The notes under the pieces were generated by a model. It worked only from the letters and a program-made list of their open reading frames with translations, had not been told where the DNA came from and did no database searches. A DNA stretch of 64,000 nucleotides from Fimbriiglobus ruber (GTDB lineage Bacteria > Planctomycetota > Planctomycetia > Gemmatales > Gemmataceae), in the NCBI RefSeq assembly GCF_002197845.1, contig NZ_NIDE01000002.1, forward strand, positions 186,001-250,000, given 5' to 3'. The position numbers and the translations under genes were made by a program. Shown here piece after piece: positions 1-8,534 of this stretch (within the stretch, counting starts at the first letter, position 1; each line of letters begins with the position of its first letter).

Positions 1-65
1 CATCACTGGTGGCATCCCCATGTCCCGCATGGAACATCCTGGGCATCTCCGTTATAACAGGCAGC

Positions 66-1016
66 ATGACTGAACTACCTCTCGTCCTGGTGACCGAAGG
101 CGCTGACCCGACACCGCTCGCGTGGCTGCAGGAGCGGGCTCGCGTCGTCGAGGCGGCCCCGGGCTCCCCCGAGTACGACGCCGCGTTGCCGGACGCGGTC
201 GCGATGGTGGTCCGCACCTACACCAAGGTGAACGCCGCCCTGCTGGCCCGCTGCCCGAACCTCAAGGTCGTCGGCCGCGGCGGCGTGGGCCTCGAGAACA
301 TCGACGTGCCGGCCTGCCGCGCCCGCGGCGTTGAAGTCGTCTACACGCCGGACGCGAACACCCTCGCGGTCGGCGACTTCGTCATCGGGTACGCGCTCCA
401 ACTGCTGCGGCCGTGGGCTTTCTTCCGGGACCGCGTGTACGACCCGGCGGAGTTCAAGCACGTGCGGAACGCGCTCCGCGGCGTGCAACTGAACGAGCTG
501 ACGATCGGCATCCTGGGCATGGGTCGGGTCGGCCGCCGGGTCGGGCAGATCGCGGCGAACGGCTTCGGCGCGCGGGTGATCTACAACGACCTGCTCGACG
601 TGCGGCCGAACCTGACGTTCCCCGCGACGGCGGTCGACAAGCCGACGCTCTTCCGCGAGGCCGATGTCGTCACGCTGCACGTGGACATGCGACCCGGCAA
701 CGAACACCTGGTCGGCGCGCCATTGCTGTCGCTGATGAAGCCGACGGCGATCCTGATCAACGCCAGCCGCGGCGAGGTTCTGGACGATGTCGCGCTGGCG
801 GCTGCGATTCGCGGGGGTAGGCTCGCCGGGGCCGCCATCGACGTGTTCGACCCGGAGCCGCCCGGGCCCGACTACCCCCTGCTCGGGTTCGATAACGTCC
901 TGCTCACCCCTCACATGGCCGCCCGCACGCACACGGCGATGGAGAACATGAGCTGGGTGGTCCGCGACGTGGTGGACGTCCTGAGCGGGCGATCGCCGCA
1001 GTATCCCGCACCGTGA
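66..1016 (+). CDS. D-isomer-specific 2-hydroxyacid dehydrogenase (SerA-like)
   Basis: A 316-residue NAD-dependent 2-hydroxyacid dehydrogenase, the family of D-3-phosphoglycerate, glycerate and formate dehydrogenases. The Rossmann nucleotide site GxGxxG lies at about residues 151-156 (ILGMGRVG). The usual catalytic triad is present: Arg236 (NASRGE), Glu265 (DPEP) and His284 (TPHMA). Length matches the short single-domain SerA-type enzymes; there is no C-terminal ACT or regulatory domain, so this need not be the biosynthetic serine enzyme. I chose the ATG at 66 rather than an upstream in-frame ATG at 9 because the protein family begins just before the TELPLVLV strand. Substrate is not determined by sequence alone. 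Confidence 0.88.
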   Translation: MTELPLVLVTEGADPTPLAWLQERARVVEAAPGSPEYDAALPDAVAMVVRTYTKVNAALLARCPNLKVVGRGGVGLENIDVPACRARGVEVVYTPDANTLAVGDFVIGYALQLLRPWAFFRDRVYDPAEFKHVRNALRGVQLNELTIGILGMGRVGRRVGQIAANGFGARVIYNDLLDVRPNLTFPATAVDKPTLFREADVVTLHVDMRPGNEHLVGAPLLSLMKPTAILINASRGEVLDDVALAAAIRGGRLAGAAIDVFDPEPPGPDYPLLGFDNVLLTPHMAARTHTAMENMSWVVRDVVDVLSGRSPQYPAP

Positions 1017-1190
1017 AGGGTACGGCCGGTCGGCCGGGCCGCGGCAAGGGCTGATGAGTTTAGTTAGTTAGGCGTTCAACAGTTGATAGCTGACCCATTT
1101 CAACCAACCTGGGAAACTCCTCGCGGTACGGCCTTCCAGGCCGTGAATTCCCATCACGGTCTGGAAGGTCGCACCACGGGACCGTCGAGC

Positions 1191-1318
1191 CTGGGAGCAT
1201 TTTTTGCATTTATTGCGCGGAAACCTCTGTTTTGGGGGCGGGCGCATCTCCGCGACTGCCGAGCCGTGGGGTCTGGAGCATTTTTTGCATTTATTGCGCG
1301 GAAACCCCTGTTTTAGGG
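1191..1318 (+). repeat. Two-unit tandem repeat (81-bp period) with T-rich core
   Basis: Two copies of a T-rich core (GCATTTTTTGCATTTATTGC, at about 1198 and 1279) lie 81 bp apart in the same orientation, each followed by a G/C-rich tail with a CTGTTTT motif. The gene-free stretch 1017-1432 holds nothing else I can identify. The same paired unit occurs inverted at 22811-22925, and the bases between cores (CGCGACTGCCGAG) also resemble that locus, so the whole unit is repeated, not just the core. Short ORFs running through it are not credible genes. Function unknown. Confidence 0.8.
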
Positions 1319-1432
1319 CTGACGGGTCGGGCGTTCGCCCGGGCATCCCCCGACCGGGGGACGAATTAAGCGTTTTTGCCCTTTGACAACGCGCGACCTG
1401 GTTCGGTCAACCCGCTGATGCGGCAACAACCA

Positions 1433-1963
1433 CTACCTGATCCGCCTCAGCACATACGCCGCCGTGCGCCCCAGCGCGGAATTCCCTCTGAGCCGCTCAC
1501 AGGTCTCGATCACATTGGCCGGCGCTTCACCAGGCTGGTAACGCGAGAAACAATCCAGTGCAAGTGACCGCAAGCCCTCGTCCTCTGTTTCGTCGTCGAC
1601 CAGTCGGAGGAGTCGGGCGCGAACGCGCGGCTTGTCAATCCACAACCGACAGGTCGTGATCGCGTACACCCGCTCGTTCGACCGCCGCCCCGCTTTGTCG
1701 ATCCGCCCCAGTACCCATTTGATGACCCGCTGCCGGTAGCGGTCGTTGGGAAACGTCAGCCACCGGAACATTTCGAGGGCCGCGATCCGTAGACTCTCGT
1801 CCGCCTCATCCGTCGAGGCCTCGGCGGCGGCGACGAGGAACCGCTTCAGGGCCGCGTTCGTCGTGTCGTCCGCGATCAGCGCCAGTTCCCCCAGCACGTT
1901 CGCCCGTTCGACGGAGGTGGTCGCTGAGCGGAACGTCTCGGTCAACGGCTTGATGTCGGCCAT
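1433..1963 (-). CDS. Hypothetical alpha-helical (HEAT-like) protein
   Basis: 176 residues, with no enzyme motif that I recognise. The sequence is almost entirely amphipathic helices with an alternating pattern of hydrophobic residues and Arg, as in HEAT/ARM-type repeat proteins; short segments such as LRIAALEMFRWL and LRSLALDCFSRY look like equivalent helices. No signal peptide or membrane segment. It lies on the same strand as the ClpN-like and SMI1-like genes downstream in coordinate but is separated from them by 225 bp. A protein-interaction role is only an inference from the fold-like pattern. Confidence 0.6.
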   Translation of the reverse strand: MADIKPLTETFRSATTSVERANVLGELALIADDTTNAALKRFLVAAAEASTDEADESLRIAALEMFRWLTFPNDRYRQRVIKWVLGRIDKAGRRSNERVYAITTCRLWIDKPRVRARLLRLVDDETEDEGLRSLALDCFSRYQPGEAPANVIETCERLRGNSALGRTAAYVLRRIR

Positions 1964-2188
1964 CGGGACTCACCCCGCTCCAACTGGCTCACCAGGTCCT
2001 TTGCAACGCGAGTACGGCCACCAGCCGTACACGACCGCGCTGGCTTGGAATTCGCGCGGGCTGTGGAAGACGACCGAGCCGATCATCCGCACCTGGCCTC
2101 TGGTGCCGAACGCTAATGCTCACCTGCACCGCCGACTTGGGTGCTGTCCGCTGTAGTGATGTTTAGGCCCCATCAGCAGTGCAAGTTG

Positions 2189-2710
2189 CTATGAACCAAG
2201 TACTTTCAGGACGGCCTCACGGACTGCACTATACCCGATCCCGTACTCTCGGAGGAGACCCGTCAATCCCGCGTCGGCTTGCTGGACAACCGCCAGCAGT
2301 AGGTGCTCCGAGCCGACGTAATTGTGTCCCAATGCCAGCGCCTCATGCTCGGCCTGCTGAAGAAGCGGTTCCAGCACGGTCTCCAAGTCCCACCGCTGAT
2401 AGGGGGCACCAGTCTTGGCGAATACCAACCGTTGGTCTCTCGGATCGTAGACGACCGGGTGTTCCTTTGCTTTCTCCGTAAGCAATCGGTCCACCTCGCG
2501 GGCGAGGTCGAAGGGATCGATGCTCATCCGCTCCAAGGCCACGCGGCCGACTTTGCGCTCCCATAGGAGTAGTGACCAAAGAACCAGGGTGGTGATAAAA
2601 GCCGTATCGACCACATACAGCCCGCGGTCGTCAGCACGGTATTGGATCGACTCTAGAATGCGTCTGGCAGAGTCAGTGATGTGCCGCTCACTCCACTTCT
2701 CGTCGAACAT
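2189..2710 (-). CDS. Stand-alone Clp N-terminal (ClpN) domain protein
   Basis: 173 residues. The C-terminal half (about 110-173) is a clear Clp repeat: LGHNYVGSEHLLLAVVQQ followed by the GLLREYGI and VREAVLKVL helices. The N-terminal half (about 10-80) fits a diverged first Clp repeat: an Ala/Arg helix, a hydrophobic helix LVLWSLLLWE in place of HLLLGLL, then ALERMSIDP. In ClpA/ClpC/ClpB this domain binds substrates and adaptors ahead of two AAA modules; here there is no ATPase domain, so the protein may be an adaptor or competitor for a Clp ATPase (inference). It is 49 bp from the start of its neighbour's stop, on the same strand as the SMI1-like gene. Confidence 0.75.
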   Translation of the reverse strand: MFDEKWSERHITDSARRILESIQYRADDRGLYVVDTAFITTLVLWSLLLWERKVGRVALERMSIDPFDLAREVDRLLTEKAKEHPVVYDPRDQRLVFAKTGAPYQRWDLETVLEPLLQQAEHEALALGHNYVGSEHLLLAVVQQADAGLTGLLREYGIGYSAVREAVLKVLGS

Positions 2711-2759
2711 CGTGTCCCTCCGTCCGGGTGGCCGAACGACTGCGTTCAGCTGTTGCTCC

Positions 2760-3518
2760 TTAGCGGAGCGGCCAGTAGCCTTGCTTTCGCCAGTCGATCA
2801 ACGCAGCGTACCCGTGCCTGGTGGACGCCCGCCCCTCGTCGGACACGAAGCGGAACACGGGCTCGAAGTTCACATTCCATGAGTCCACCTCGGGGTAGAT
2901 CACCCGGAAGTCGTCGGACTCCAGGAACTTGGCGTAGCTGTGCAGGAACTCCCCCCAACTCGCGGCCAAAACCCACTTCTCCCACTCGTCCCGACCGAAG
3001 TTGATGATCTGCCCGGCCGACCCGGTCGGGCCGGGAGCCAGATCGGCCGCTAGGTGGCTCGCGCTGGCGGCCTTCGTCAGCGGAATCCAGCCGGGGTTGG
3101 CGTAGTCAGGCTGGATAACTCCAGTAGGGACAGACGTTATATCTTCCCGGTACTCGGCGTTGTAATCAGTCATCCCAGCCCACAATTCCCAGTAGTGGGC
3201 GATCTGCTGCGTATCCAGAAGCTCCAAGCCGAAAACGAAGCTGGCTCCGATCTGCCGGCCAGCTTGCCCGTTGTGGATGGCCAGGGACGACCGAACGTCA
3301 GCGGGCCACGGTCGCCCAATAGCTCTCTCCAAGGTGGCGATTTCGGCCGCGGATGCCCCAGGATTGAGGACATCGAGCAGGTCGGGGACGTGATCACGGC
3401 ACCAGGTTTCGAGCTGGCCCCAAGCGACCTCCACCATGCCGACCGCCGAATCCGGTCCGGACTTCGGCGCGCGTGCGCTTGGAGACAGCGATTCCGGCTT
3501 GGCCTTACGCTTAGCCAT
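2760..3518 (-). CDS. SMI1/KNR4 (SUKH) family protein
   Basis: 252 residues. After a basic, low-complexity leader (about 1-27) comes the SMI1/KNR4 fold: a helix with WGQLETW, the motif GASAAEIATLERAIGR, then PADVRSSLAIHNGQAG and the FGLELLD strand, and later WIPLTKAASASHLAADL. C-terminal part contains DFRVIYPEVDSW and YAALIDWRKQGYWPL. Bacterial SUKH proteins are often immunity partners of polymorphic toxins, but many are free-standing; no toxin gene adjoins this one. A Met at residue 28 is an alternative start that would drop the basic leader. Confidence 0.8.
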   Translation of the reverse strand: MAKRKAKPESLSPSARAPKSGPDSAVGMVEVAWGQLETWCRDHVPDLLDVLNPGASAAEIATLERAIGRPWPADVRSSLAIHNGQAGRQIGASFVFGLELLDTQQIAHYWELWAGMTDYNAEYREDITSVPTGVIQPDYANPGWIPLTKAASASHLAADLAPGPTGSAGQIINFGRDEWEKWVLAASWGEFLHSYAKFLESDDFRVIYPEVDSWNVNFEPVFRFVSDEGRASTRHGYAALIDWRKQGYWPLR

Positions 3519-3754
3519 CTACTCCACACCCTCTGCGGCCGAACTGGAAGTAGACAGAAACACTTCTGTCTCCTCGGGCCCGCTATTCTGTCTAATCCAT
3601 GCGCAGTTGAGTAACGGGCACTTTCCCTCGACCCAAGTTTGATCATTCGATTTGTGAGTGTCAACCGTCAACCATTCCGCCCGGGCTTATTGCCAGCAAC
3701 ATCGTCGGCCCGACGACGGCAATGACGACCGGCACAACCGCTCGGTAACGCCCT

Positions 3755-3801
3755 TAAACGCCGAGAGCCGCGGGGAACTTCCCCGCGGCTCTCGGCGTTT
3801 A
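3755..3801 (-). terminator. Perfect 21-bp hairpin downstream of fabF
   Basis: Arms 3755-3775 and 3781-3801 are perfect inverted complements (TAAACGCCGAGAGCCGCGGGG) with a 5-nt loop, starting 16 bp past the fabF stop codon. Position suggests the terminator of the rpmF-to-fabF operon. The strand lacks a long U tract after the stem, so it may instead act as a 3' stabilising stem-loop. Confidence 0.7.
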
Positions 3802-3816
3802 CATAACTCGGCTACC

Positions 3817-5055
3817 CTACACGGCTCCCAGCGCCAGCGAGCAGTTGTGGCCGCCGAAGCCGAAGCTGTTCGACAGCACCCGCTTGACGCGGGCCTCGCG
3901 GGGCGTGTTCGGGACGTAGTCGAGGTCGCACTCGGGGTCGGGATTCGTGAGGTTGATCGTCGGGTGAATGACGCCGTGCCGCATGATCAGGGCACAGGCC
4001 ACCGCTTCCACCCCGCCGCTCGCGCCGAGCAGGTGTCCGATCAGGCTCTTGGTGCTGCTGATCTTCAACCGCTTAGCGTGGTCGCCGAACACCTTCTTGA
4101 TCGCCTTCGTCTCGGCCACGTCGCCGAGCGGGGTACTCGTCCCGTGGGCGTTGATGTAGTCGACGTCGAACGTGTTCCACCCGGCCTGGCGGATCGCCTG
4201 CCGCATGGCCTCGGCCGCGCCGATGCCGTCCTCGTGCGGGGCCGTGATGTGGTACGCGTCGGCCGTGTTGCCGCAGCCTACGACTTCACAGTAGATGTTC
4301 GCCCCGCGGGCCTTCGCCTGCTCGTATTCTTCGAGGACGAGGATTCCCGAGCCCTCGCTGAGTACGAACCCGTCCCGCTCCTTGTCGAACGGGCGGCTGG
4401 CGTGGGCGGGGTCGTCGTTGCGTTCGGATAAGGCGCGGCAGGCGATGAACCCGGCCAGGCCCATGTGCGTGATCGCGGCTTCGGTCCCGCCGGTGATCAT
4501 CGCGTCGGCGTGGCCGCTCGCGATGGCGGTCATCGCGTCACCGATCGCGTGGGCGGCGGACGAACAGGCGGTGCTGACGGTCGTGTTCGGGCCGCGGAGG
4601 TGGTACCGGATCGAGATCGACCCGGCCGTCGTGTTCGCGATCATCTTCACGATCGTGAACGGGCTCACCCGGCTCGGGCCGCGGGTGGTGAGCGTGTTGT
4701 ACCCGTCTTCGAATTCGGACAGGCCGCCGATCCCGGTGCCGAGGATCACCCCGACGCGGAAGGGGTCGTATTTGTCGAACTCGATGCCGCTGTCCTTGAT
4801 CGCCTCGTGGGCCGCGACCATCGCGAACTGACCGCAGCGGTCGAGTTTCCGGACACTCTTGTGATCGACGATCGGTTCCGGATTGAACCCCTTCACCTCA
4901 CCGCCGAACCGGACCTTGTAGGGTGCCGGGTCGAAGAGGGTGACGGGCGCGATCCCGCTCTTACCGGCCAGCAGCGCCTGCCAGTATTCGGGGACCGACA
5001 GTGCGATCGGGTTGACGGTCCCCAGCCCGGTTACGACCACGCGGCGTCGAGTCAT
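3817..5055 (-). CDS. fabF: Beta-ketoacyl-ACP synthase II
   Basis: 412 residues, the normal length for FabF. It condenses malonyl-ACP with acyl-ACP in each elongation round of type II fatty-acid synthesis (cytosol). The thiolase-fold catalytic triad is visible: Cys in [12 protein letters not shown], His in [11 protein letters not shown], and the second His in [10 protein letters not shown]; the C-terminal Gly-rich loop FGFGGHN is present. Start is the ATG at 5055, which overlaps the acpP stop codon (ATGA), indicating translational coupling; a longer upstream reading is an out-of-frame read of acpP. Last gene of the operon, followed by a strong hairpin. Confidence 0.96.
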   Translation of the reverse strand: MTRRRVVVTGLGTVNPIALSVPEYWQALLAGKSGIAPVTLFDPAPYKVRFGGEVKGFNPEPIVDHKSVRKLDRCGQFAMVAAHEAIKDSGIEFDKYDPFRVGVILGTGIGGLSEFEDGYNTLTTRGPSRVSPFTIVKMIANTTAGSISIRYHLRGPNTTVSTACSSAAHAIGDAMTAIASGHADAMITGGTEAAITHMGLAGFIACRALSERNDDPAHASRPFDKERDGFVLSEGSGILVLEEYEQAKARGANIYCEVVGCGNTADAYHITAPHEDGIGAAEAMRQAIRQAGWNTFDVDYINAHGTSTPLGDVAETKAIKKVFGDHAKRLKISSTKSLIGHLLGASGGVEAVACALIMRHGVIHPTINLTNPDPECDLDYVPNTPREARVKRVLSNSFGFGGHNCSLALGAV

Positions 5056-5321
5056 TTCGCGGCGGCCCCGCCGTCCCCGGCTTCCTTTTCCTTCTTCTTC
5101 GTCTCGATGTAGTCGATGGCTTCGCCGACCGTCTTGATCTTCTCGGCCTGGTCGTCCGGGATCTGGATGTCGAACTCTTCTTCGAGTTCCATCACCAGTT
5201 CGACGATGTCGAGCGAGTCTGCCCCGATGTCTTCGATGAACTTGGTCGTGCGGTTCACTTTGGACCGGTCGACGGCAAGGTGGTCGCAAACGATCTCGAT
5301 GACCTTTTCTTCCACGGACAC
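5052..5321 (-). CDS. acpP: Acyl carrier protein
   Basis: 89 residues, acidic, with the 4'-phosphopantetheine attachment serine in [16 protein letters not shown]. It carries acyl chains as thioesters through the fatty-acid cycle. The last ~10 residues form a charged Lys/Glu then Gly/Ala tail ([15 protein letters not shown]), slightly longer than the E. coli protein. Its stop overlaps the fabF start by 4 bp. A 228-bp gap with a hairpin precedes it, so acpP-fabF may also have a separate promoter, as is common because ACP is needed in high amounts. Confidence 0.96.
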   Translation of the reverse strand: MSVEEKVIEIVCDHLAVDRSKVNRTTKFIEDIGADSLDIVELVMELEEEFDIQIPDDQAEKIKTVGEAIDYIETKKKEKEAGDGGAAAK

Positions 5322-5347
5322 GCTTCAACCCTCCCGGGCGGTTGTGT

Positions 5348-5378
5348 CGGCCGCCGGACCAAACGGTCCGTGCGGCCG
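5348..5378 (-). promoter_or_regulatory. Hairpin in the fabD-acpP gap
   Basis: CGGCCGCCGGACC and GGTCCGTGCGGCCG pair around a 4-nt loop with a single bulge. It lies between the fabD stop (5550) and acpP start (5321), about 26 bp ahead of acpP. It could be an internal terminator/processing stem that sets the acpP-fabF level relative to the upstream genes. No U tract follows. Confidence 0.4.
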
Positions 5379-5549
5379 GATCATAATCAGTTATGGTGGG
5401 CCGGAGGCGTCCGCCGGCTGGTACGCACGTCTCGTCGCAGGTTCGCGCTGTACACGCGGTTAGAATCTACGAATAATGGCCCGAAAAGAAAAGGGGAAGC
5501 GACCCCGTCCGGTCGCGTTTTCGTCCGAATTTCCCCGGCCCAATCCGTT

Positions 5550-6458
5550 TCAGGCACCAATGTTGCGCACGTCAGTCTTCCGGTTCACGCGCTTCAGCAG
5601 GCCGGCGAGCACGCGACCCGGCCCGATCTCGTAAAACCGCTCGACCCCGGCCGCCATCAATCCCCGCACGGTCTCTTCCCACCGCACCGGGGAGACGACC
5701 TGCCGGACCAGGAGCCCGCGAATTTCGTCCGGCTCAGTGTGTGGCTTCGCGTCGACGTTTGACCAAACCGGGACGCGTGGGGCGACGATTCTCGCCCCCG
5801 CGAGGGCGGCCGCCAGCTTTTCGTCGGCCGGTTTCATGAGGTCCGTATGGAATGCGCCGGCCACCGCGAGCCGGATCGTGCGGACGCCGCCCTTCTCCTG
5901 ACAGAGCTGGTCGAGCCGATCGAGAGCCGCCGCCGCGCCGGACACGACCGTGTTCCCGGGGCAGAGCAGGTTCGCCACCTGGAGCGTCCCGGCTTCTTTC
6001 GCGGTGGCCACCAGTGCTTCGACGTCCGGCAGTTCGACCCCGAGGATGCTGATCATCCCGCTCGGCGTCACTTCCGCGGCGGCCTGCATCGCCGCTCCCC
6101 GGGCCTGGACGACCTTGAGCCCGTCCGCGAATGACAGGGCGCCGGCGAACACAAGGGCCGTGTATTCCCCGAGGCTGAGACCGGCAGTGTCGGTCACACC
6201 CCCGAGGGCGTCCGGCTCGGTCGCCTTGAGGTGTTCGAGGGCCGCCAGACTCGCCACGAAGATGGCCGGCTGGCTGACGTCCGTCGCGTTCAACTTCTCG
6301 GCCGGGCCGGTCGCGCACACGGCGAGTAGGTCGTACCCGAGGACGGCCGCGGCTTCGGCGAACAGGGCTTTCGCGACCGGCGACTGGGCGACGAGGCCGG
6401 CGGCCATGCCGACGGTCTGGGCGCCCTGGCCGGGGAAGAGGAACGCGGTCCGGGACAT
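5550..6458 (-). CDS. fabD: Malonyl-CoA-ACP transacylase
   Basis: 302 residues, full length. Transfers malonate from CoA to ACP, supplying the extender unit for FabF. N-terminal FPGQGAQ motif, the nucleophile elbow at about residues 94-98 read as GLSLGE, where the usual form is GHSLGE, and the catalytic His in the AFHTDLM motif are all present. The Leu in place of the His next to the nucleophile is unusual; the Ser itself is retained. Lies 85 bp downstream of plsX in the operon. Start ATG at 6458 gives the standard MxxTAFLFPGQG beginning. Confidence 0.95.
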   Translation of the reverse strand: MSRTAFLFPGQGAQTVGMAAGLVAQSPVAKALFAEAAAVLGYDLLAVCATGPAEKLNATDVSQPAIFVASLAALEHLKATEPDALGGVTDTAGLSLGEYTALVFAGALSFADGLKVVQARGAAMQAAAEVTPSGMISILGVELPDVEALVATAKEAGTLQVANLLCPGNTVVSGAAAALDRLDQLCQEKGGVRTIRLAVAGAFHTDLMKPADEKLAAALAGARIVAPRVPVWSNVDAKPHTEPDEIRGLLVRQVVSPVRWEETVRGLMAAGVERFYEIGPGRVLAGLLKRVNRKTDVRNIGA

Positions 6459-6543
6459 GAGGACACCGAGGTGCGAATGCGGGCGACCCGGTCGAACCGA
6501 CCCGCGATCGAACGCGGGTCGGGCGTCGATCGCGAGGGGAGAA

Positions 6544-7557
6544 TTACTCTTCGCCGAGGTCGGGCAGGGTCGCGAGTTCTTCGACGATCCGGTCGTTCAA
6601 CCGCACGCGAACGTTCTGGGTTGCGGTCGCCAAAGCGTTCGCGATCGCGCGGTCGTCGGACGACCCGTGGCAGATGACGCAGACGCCGTCCACGCCGAGC
6701 AGCGGGGCGCCGCCGGCCGCACTGTGGTGGAACCGGCCGACGAGTTGCTTGACGGCCTTGGCCGCGGTCTCGCGCTCGGTCGTGAGGGCGCCGACCACGT
6801 CCTTCGCAATCAAGCCCATGACGAACTCGAACAGGCCCTCGGCCTGCTTGAGCAGCACGTTCCCGACGAACCCGTCCGTCACGATCACGTCGCACGCGCC
6901 GCGGTGGATGTCGCGGCCCTCGACGTTGCCGATGAATCGGTCGTTGAGCGGGCTGTTGCGGAACAGCTCGTAGGTCTGGCGGACGAGGTCGTGGCCCTTG
7001 ACCTCTTCCTCGCCGACGTTCATCAGGCCGATCGTCGGCCGCTCGACGCCGAGCATGTGCTTGGCGTAGACCGAGCCCATGACGCCGTACTGGAGCAGGT
7101 GCGAGGGCTTCGGGAAGACGTTCGCGCCGACGTCGAGGATGACGGTCCGCCCCTTGGCGTTCGGCATGACGGCCGCGATCCCGGGCTTACGAATGCCCTT
7201 GAGGAACCGCTTGGTGAACAGCCCGCCGGCCACGACCGCGCCGGTGTTGCCGGCGCTGACCAGGCCGTCGACCTTTTTCGTCGCGACGAGTTTCCACGAC
7301 TGGGCGATCGTGTTGTCCGGCTTCTTGCGGAACGCCTCCACCGGCTTCTCGGTCATCCCGATGACGCCGGCGGAGTGGACCACTTCGATCCGGTCCGTGG
7401 GGTATGTGCCGGCGGCCGCCAGCGCGGGGCCGATCTGAGCCTCGTCGCCGACGAGGACGACCGTGAGGTCGGCCGCCGCGGCGACGGCGCGCAGTGCCCC
7501 GGCGATGTTCGGTGCCAGGCCGTGATCCCCGCCCATTGCATCCAGCGCGATCCGCAT
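6544..7557 (-). CDS. plsX: Phosphate acyltransferase
   Basis: 337 residues. PlsX converts acyl-ACP to acyl-phosphate, the acyl donor used by PlsY in phospholipid synthesis (peripheral membrane). The protein opens with the family hallmark ALDAMGGDHG and contains the conserved SAGNTGA, LDVGAN and GNVEGRDI segments and the IVTDGFVGNV motif. It starts 4 bp after the rpmF stop, the classical rpmF-plsX arrangement. Confidence 0.96.
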   Translation of the reverse strand: MRIALDAMGGDHGLAPNIAGALRAVAAAADLTVVLVGDEAQIGPALAAAGTYPTDRIEVVHSAGVIGMTEKPVEAFRKKPDNTIAQSWKLVATKKVDGLVSAGNTGAVVAGGLFTKRFLKGIRKPGIAAVMPNAKGRTVILDVGANVFPKPSHLLQYGVMGSVYAKHMLGVERPTIGLMNVGEEEVKGHDLVRQTYELFRNSPLNDRFIGNVEGRDIHRGACDVIVTDGFVGNVLLKQAEGLFEFVMGLIAKDVVGALTTERETAAKAVKQLVGRFHHSAAGGAPLLGVDGVCVICHGSSDDRAIANALATATQNVRVRLNDRIVEELATLPDLGEE

Positions 7558-7561
7558 CTGA

Positions 7562-7756
7562 CTACGCCCCCTGCTCCTTCTCGTCCATCACGATCACTTC
7601 GCGGCCCTGGTAGTGGCCGCAGTTCGAACAGATGCGGTGCGGGAGAACCGGCTCGTTGCACCGCGGACAGTACTGGACCCCGATCGGGGTCTTGTGGTGG
7701 TGCGAGCGGCGCGTGCCCTGGCGGGCCTTCGAAGTTCGTCGTTTGGGAACGGCCAT
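7562..7756 (-). CDS. rpmF: 50S ribosomal protein L32
   Basis: 64 residues starting MAVPKRRTSKARQG, with a four-cysteine zinc ribbon: CPRCNEP then CSNCGHY. The ATG at 7756 is chosen because the family invariably starts MAVPK; an upstream in-frame extension to 7828 is spurious. First gene of the fatty-acid/phospholipid operon; rpmF-plsX coupling is widespread in bacteria. Its C-terminus GREVIVMDEKEQGA is typical in type but slightly long. Confidence 0.95.
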   Translation of the reverse strand: MAVPKRRTSKARQGTRRSHHHKTPIGVQYCPRCNEPVLPHRICSNCGHYQGREVIVMDEKEQGA

Positions 7757-7964
7757 GACAGTCTCGGGATAAATCGACCTTCGGAAAACCAAGACGGTAA
7801 TGCTAAAAGCGCCGACCCGAACCGTCAAGCGGCCCCGCCGCTATTCGGTTCTTGCCGCGCCCGCCGTCCGGCCTCGTATAGTAAATTTAATCTATGGCCC
7901 CCGTCCGTTCCCGGACAGGGGCGCGGCTGGTTCCTTCCCCCGTTCGCGGCAAGGTGGTATCCCG

Positions 7965-8456
7965 GTGGAGCAACTCTGGGCACCCTGGCGGCTGGCGTAC
8001 GTGACCCAGCCGGCCCGGCCGAAACCGGCCGACGACGACTGCTTCATCTGCCGCGGGCTGGCCGAGGCGGACGACCGCACGAATCTGATCGTCTACCGCG
8101 GTACGCACTCGTGCGTGATTTTGAACCGATTTCCCTACAATAACGGCCACCTGCTCGTCGCCCCGCTGGCGCACAAGGCCCGGCTCGCCGACCTCACGCC
8201 GGACGAATTGCTCGACCTCCAGGAAATGATCCGCCAGATGGTGGCAATCCTGGAAAAGCGGATGAAGCCTGAAGGGTTCAACGTCGGCCTCAACCTCGGC
8301 AAGGTCGCCGGCGCGGGCCTACCGGGTCACCTACACTGGCACGTCGTCCCGCGGTGGAACGGGGACACGAACTTCATGCCGGTCGTTAGCGACGTGCGCG
8401 TCATCGTCCAATCGCTCGACGCGCTGTGGGAATTGATGCGGGAAGAGTTGGCGTAA
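7965..8456 (+). CDS. HIT-family nucleotide hydrolase/phosphorylase
   Basis: 163 residues of the histidine-triad superfamily, of the AP4A phosphorylase-like branch with an N-terminal zinc motif: LWAPWRLAY, then C-x2-C (CFIC), and the signature HLHWHVVPRW (HxHxH) with the active-site histidine near the C-terminal third. It hydrolyses or phosphorolyses dinucleoside polyphosphates or nucleotidyl amides; the exact substrate is not evident. I chose the GTG at 7965 because the family starts just before LWAPWR and an AAGGTGG-like ribosome site precedes it. Divergent from rpmF; the 208-bp gap should hold both promoters. Confidence 0.85.
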   Translation: MEQLWAPWRLAYVTQPARPKPADDDCFICRGLAEADDRTNLIVYRGTHSCVILNRFPYNNGHLLVAPLAHKARLADLTPDELLDLQEMIRQMVAILEKRMKPEGFNVGLNLGKVAGAGLPGHLHWHVVPRWNGDTNFMPVVSDVRVIVQSLDALWELMREELA

Positions 8457-8534
8457 CCCGTCGCCCGTGTGGTTTTGTGGTTTAGCGCCCGGCAATGTAA
8501 CCATCGCCCCGTCCTCCGGTCGGCCGGTCCGCTC

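Noticed and set aside
9-65. Start of the 2-hydroxyacid dehydrogenase at 9
   Set aside because: The extra 19 residues are not part of the family fold and ATG 66 has better spacing.
1191-1318. CRISPR array
   Set aside because: Only two units, no variable spacers, and the intervening sequence is itself conserved with the copy at 22.8 kb.
1964-2188. Possible gene fragment containing ALAWNSRG
   Set aside because: Looks like a stray TPR-type match of eight residues with nothing conserved on either side.
5950-7758. 602-codon plus-strand reading across fabD and plsX
   Set aside because: Antisense of the clear fabD, plsX and rpmF genes; Arg/Pro-rich composition without a fold.
7800-7964. Longer start for the HIT gene
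   Set aside because: The upstream 55 codons are not similar to the family and would include the promoter region of rpmF.
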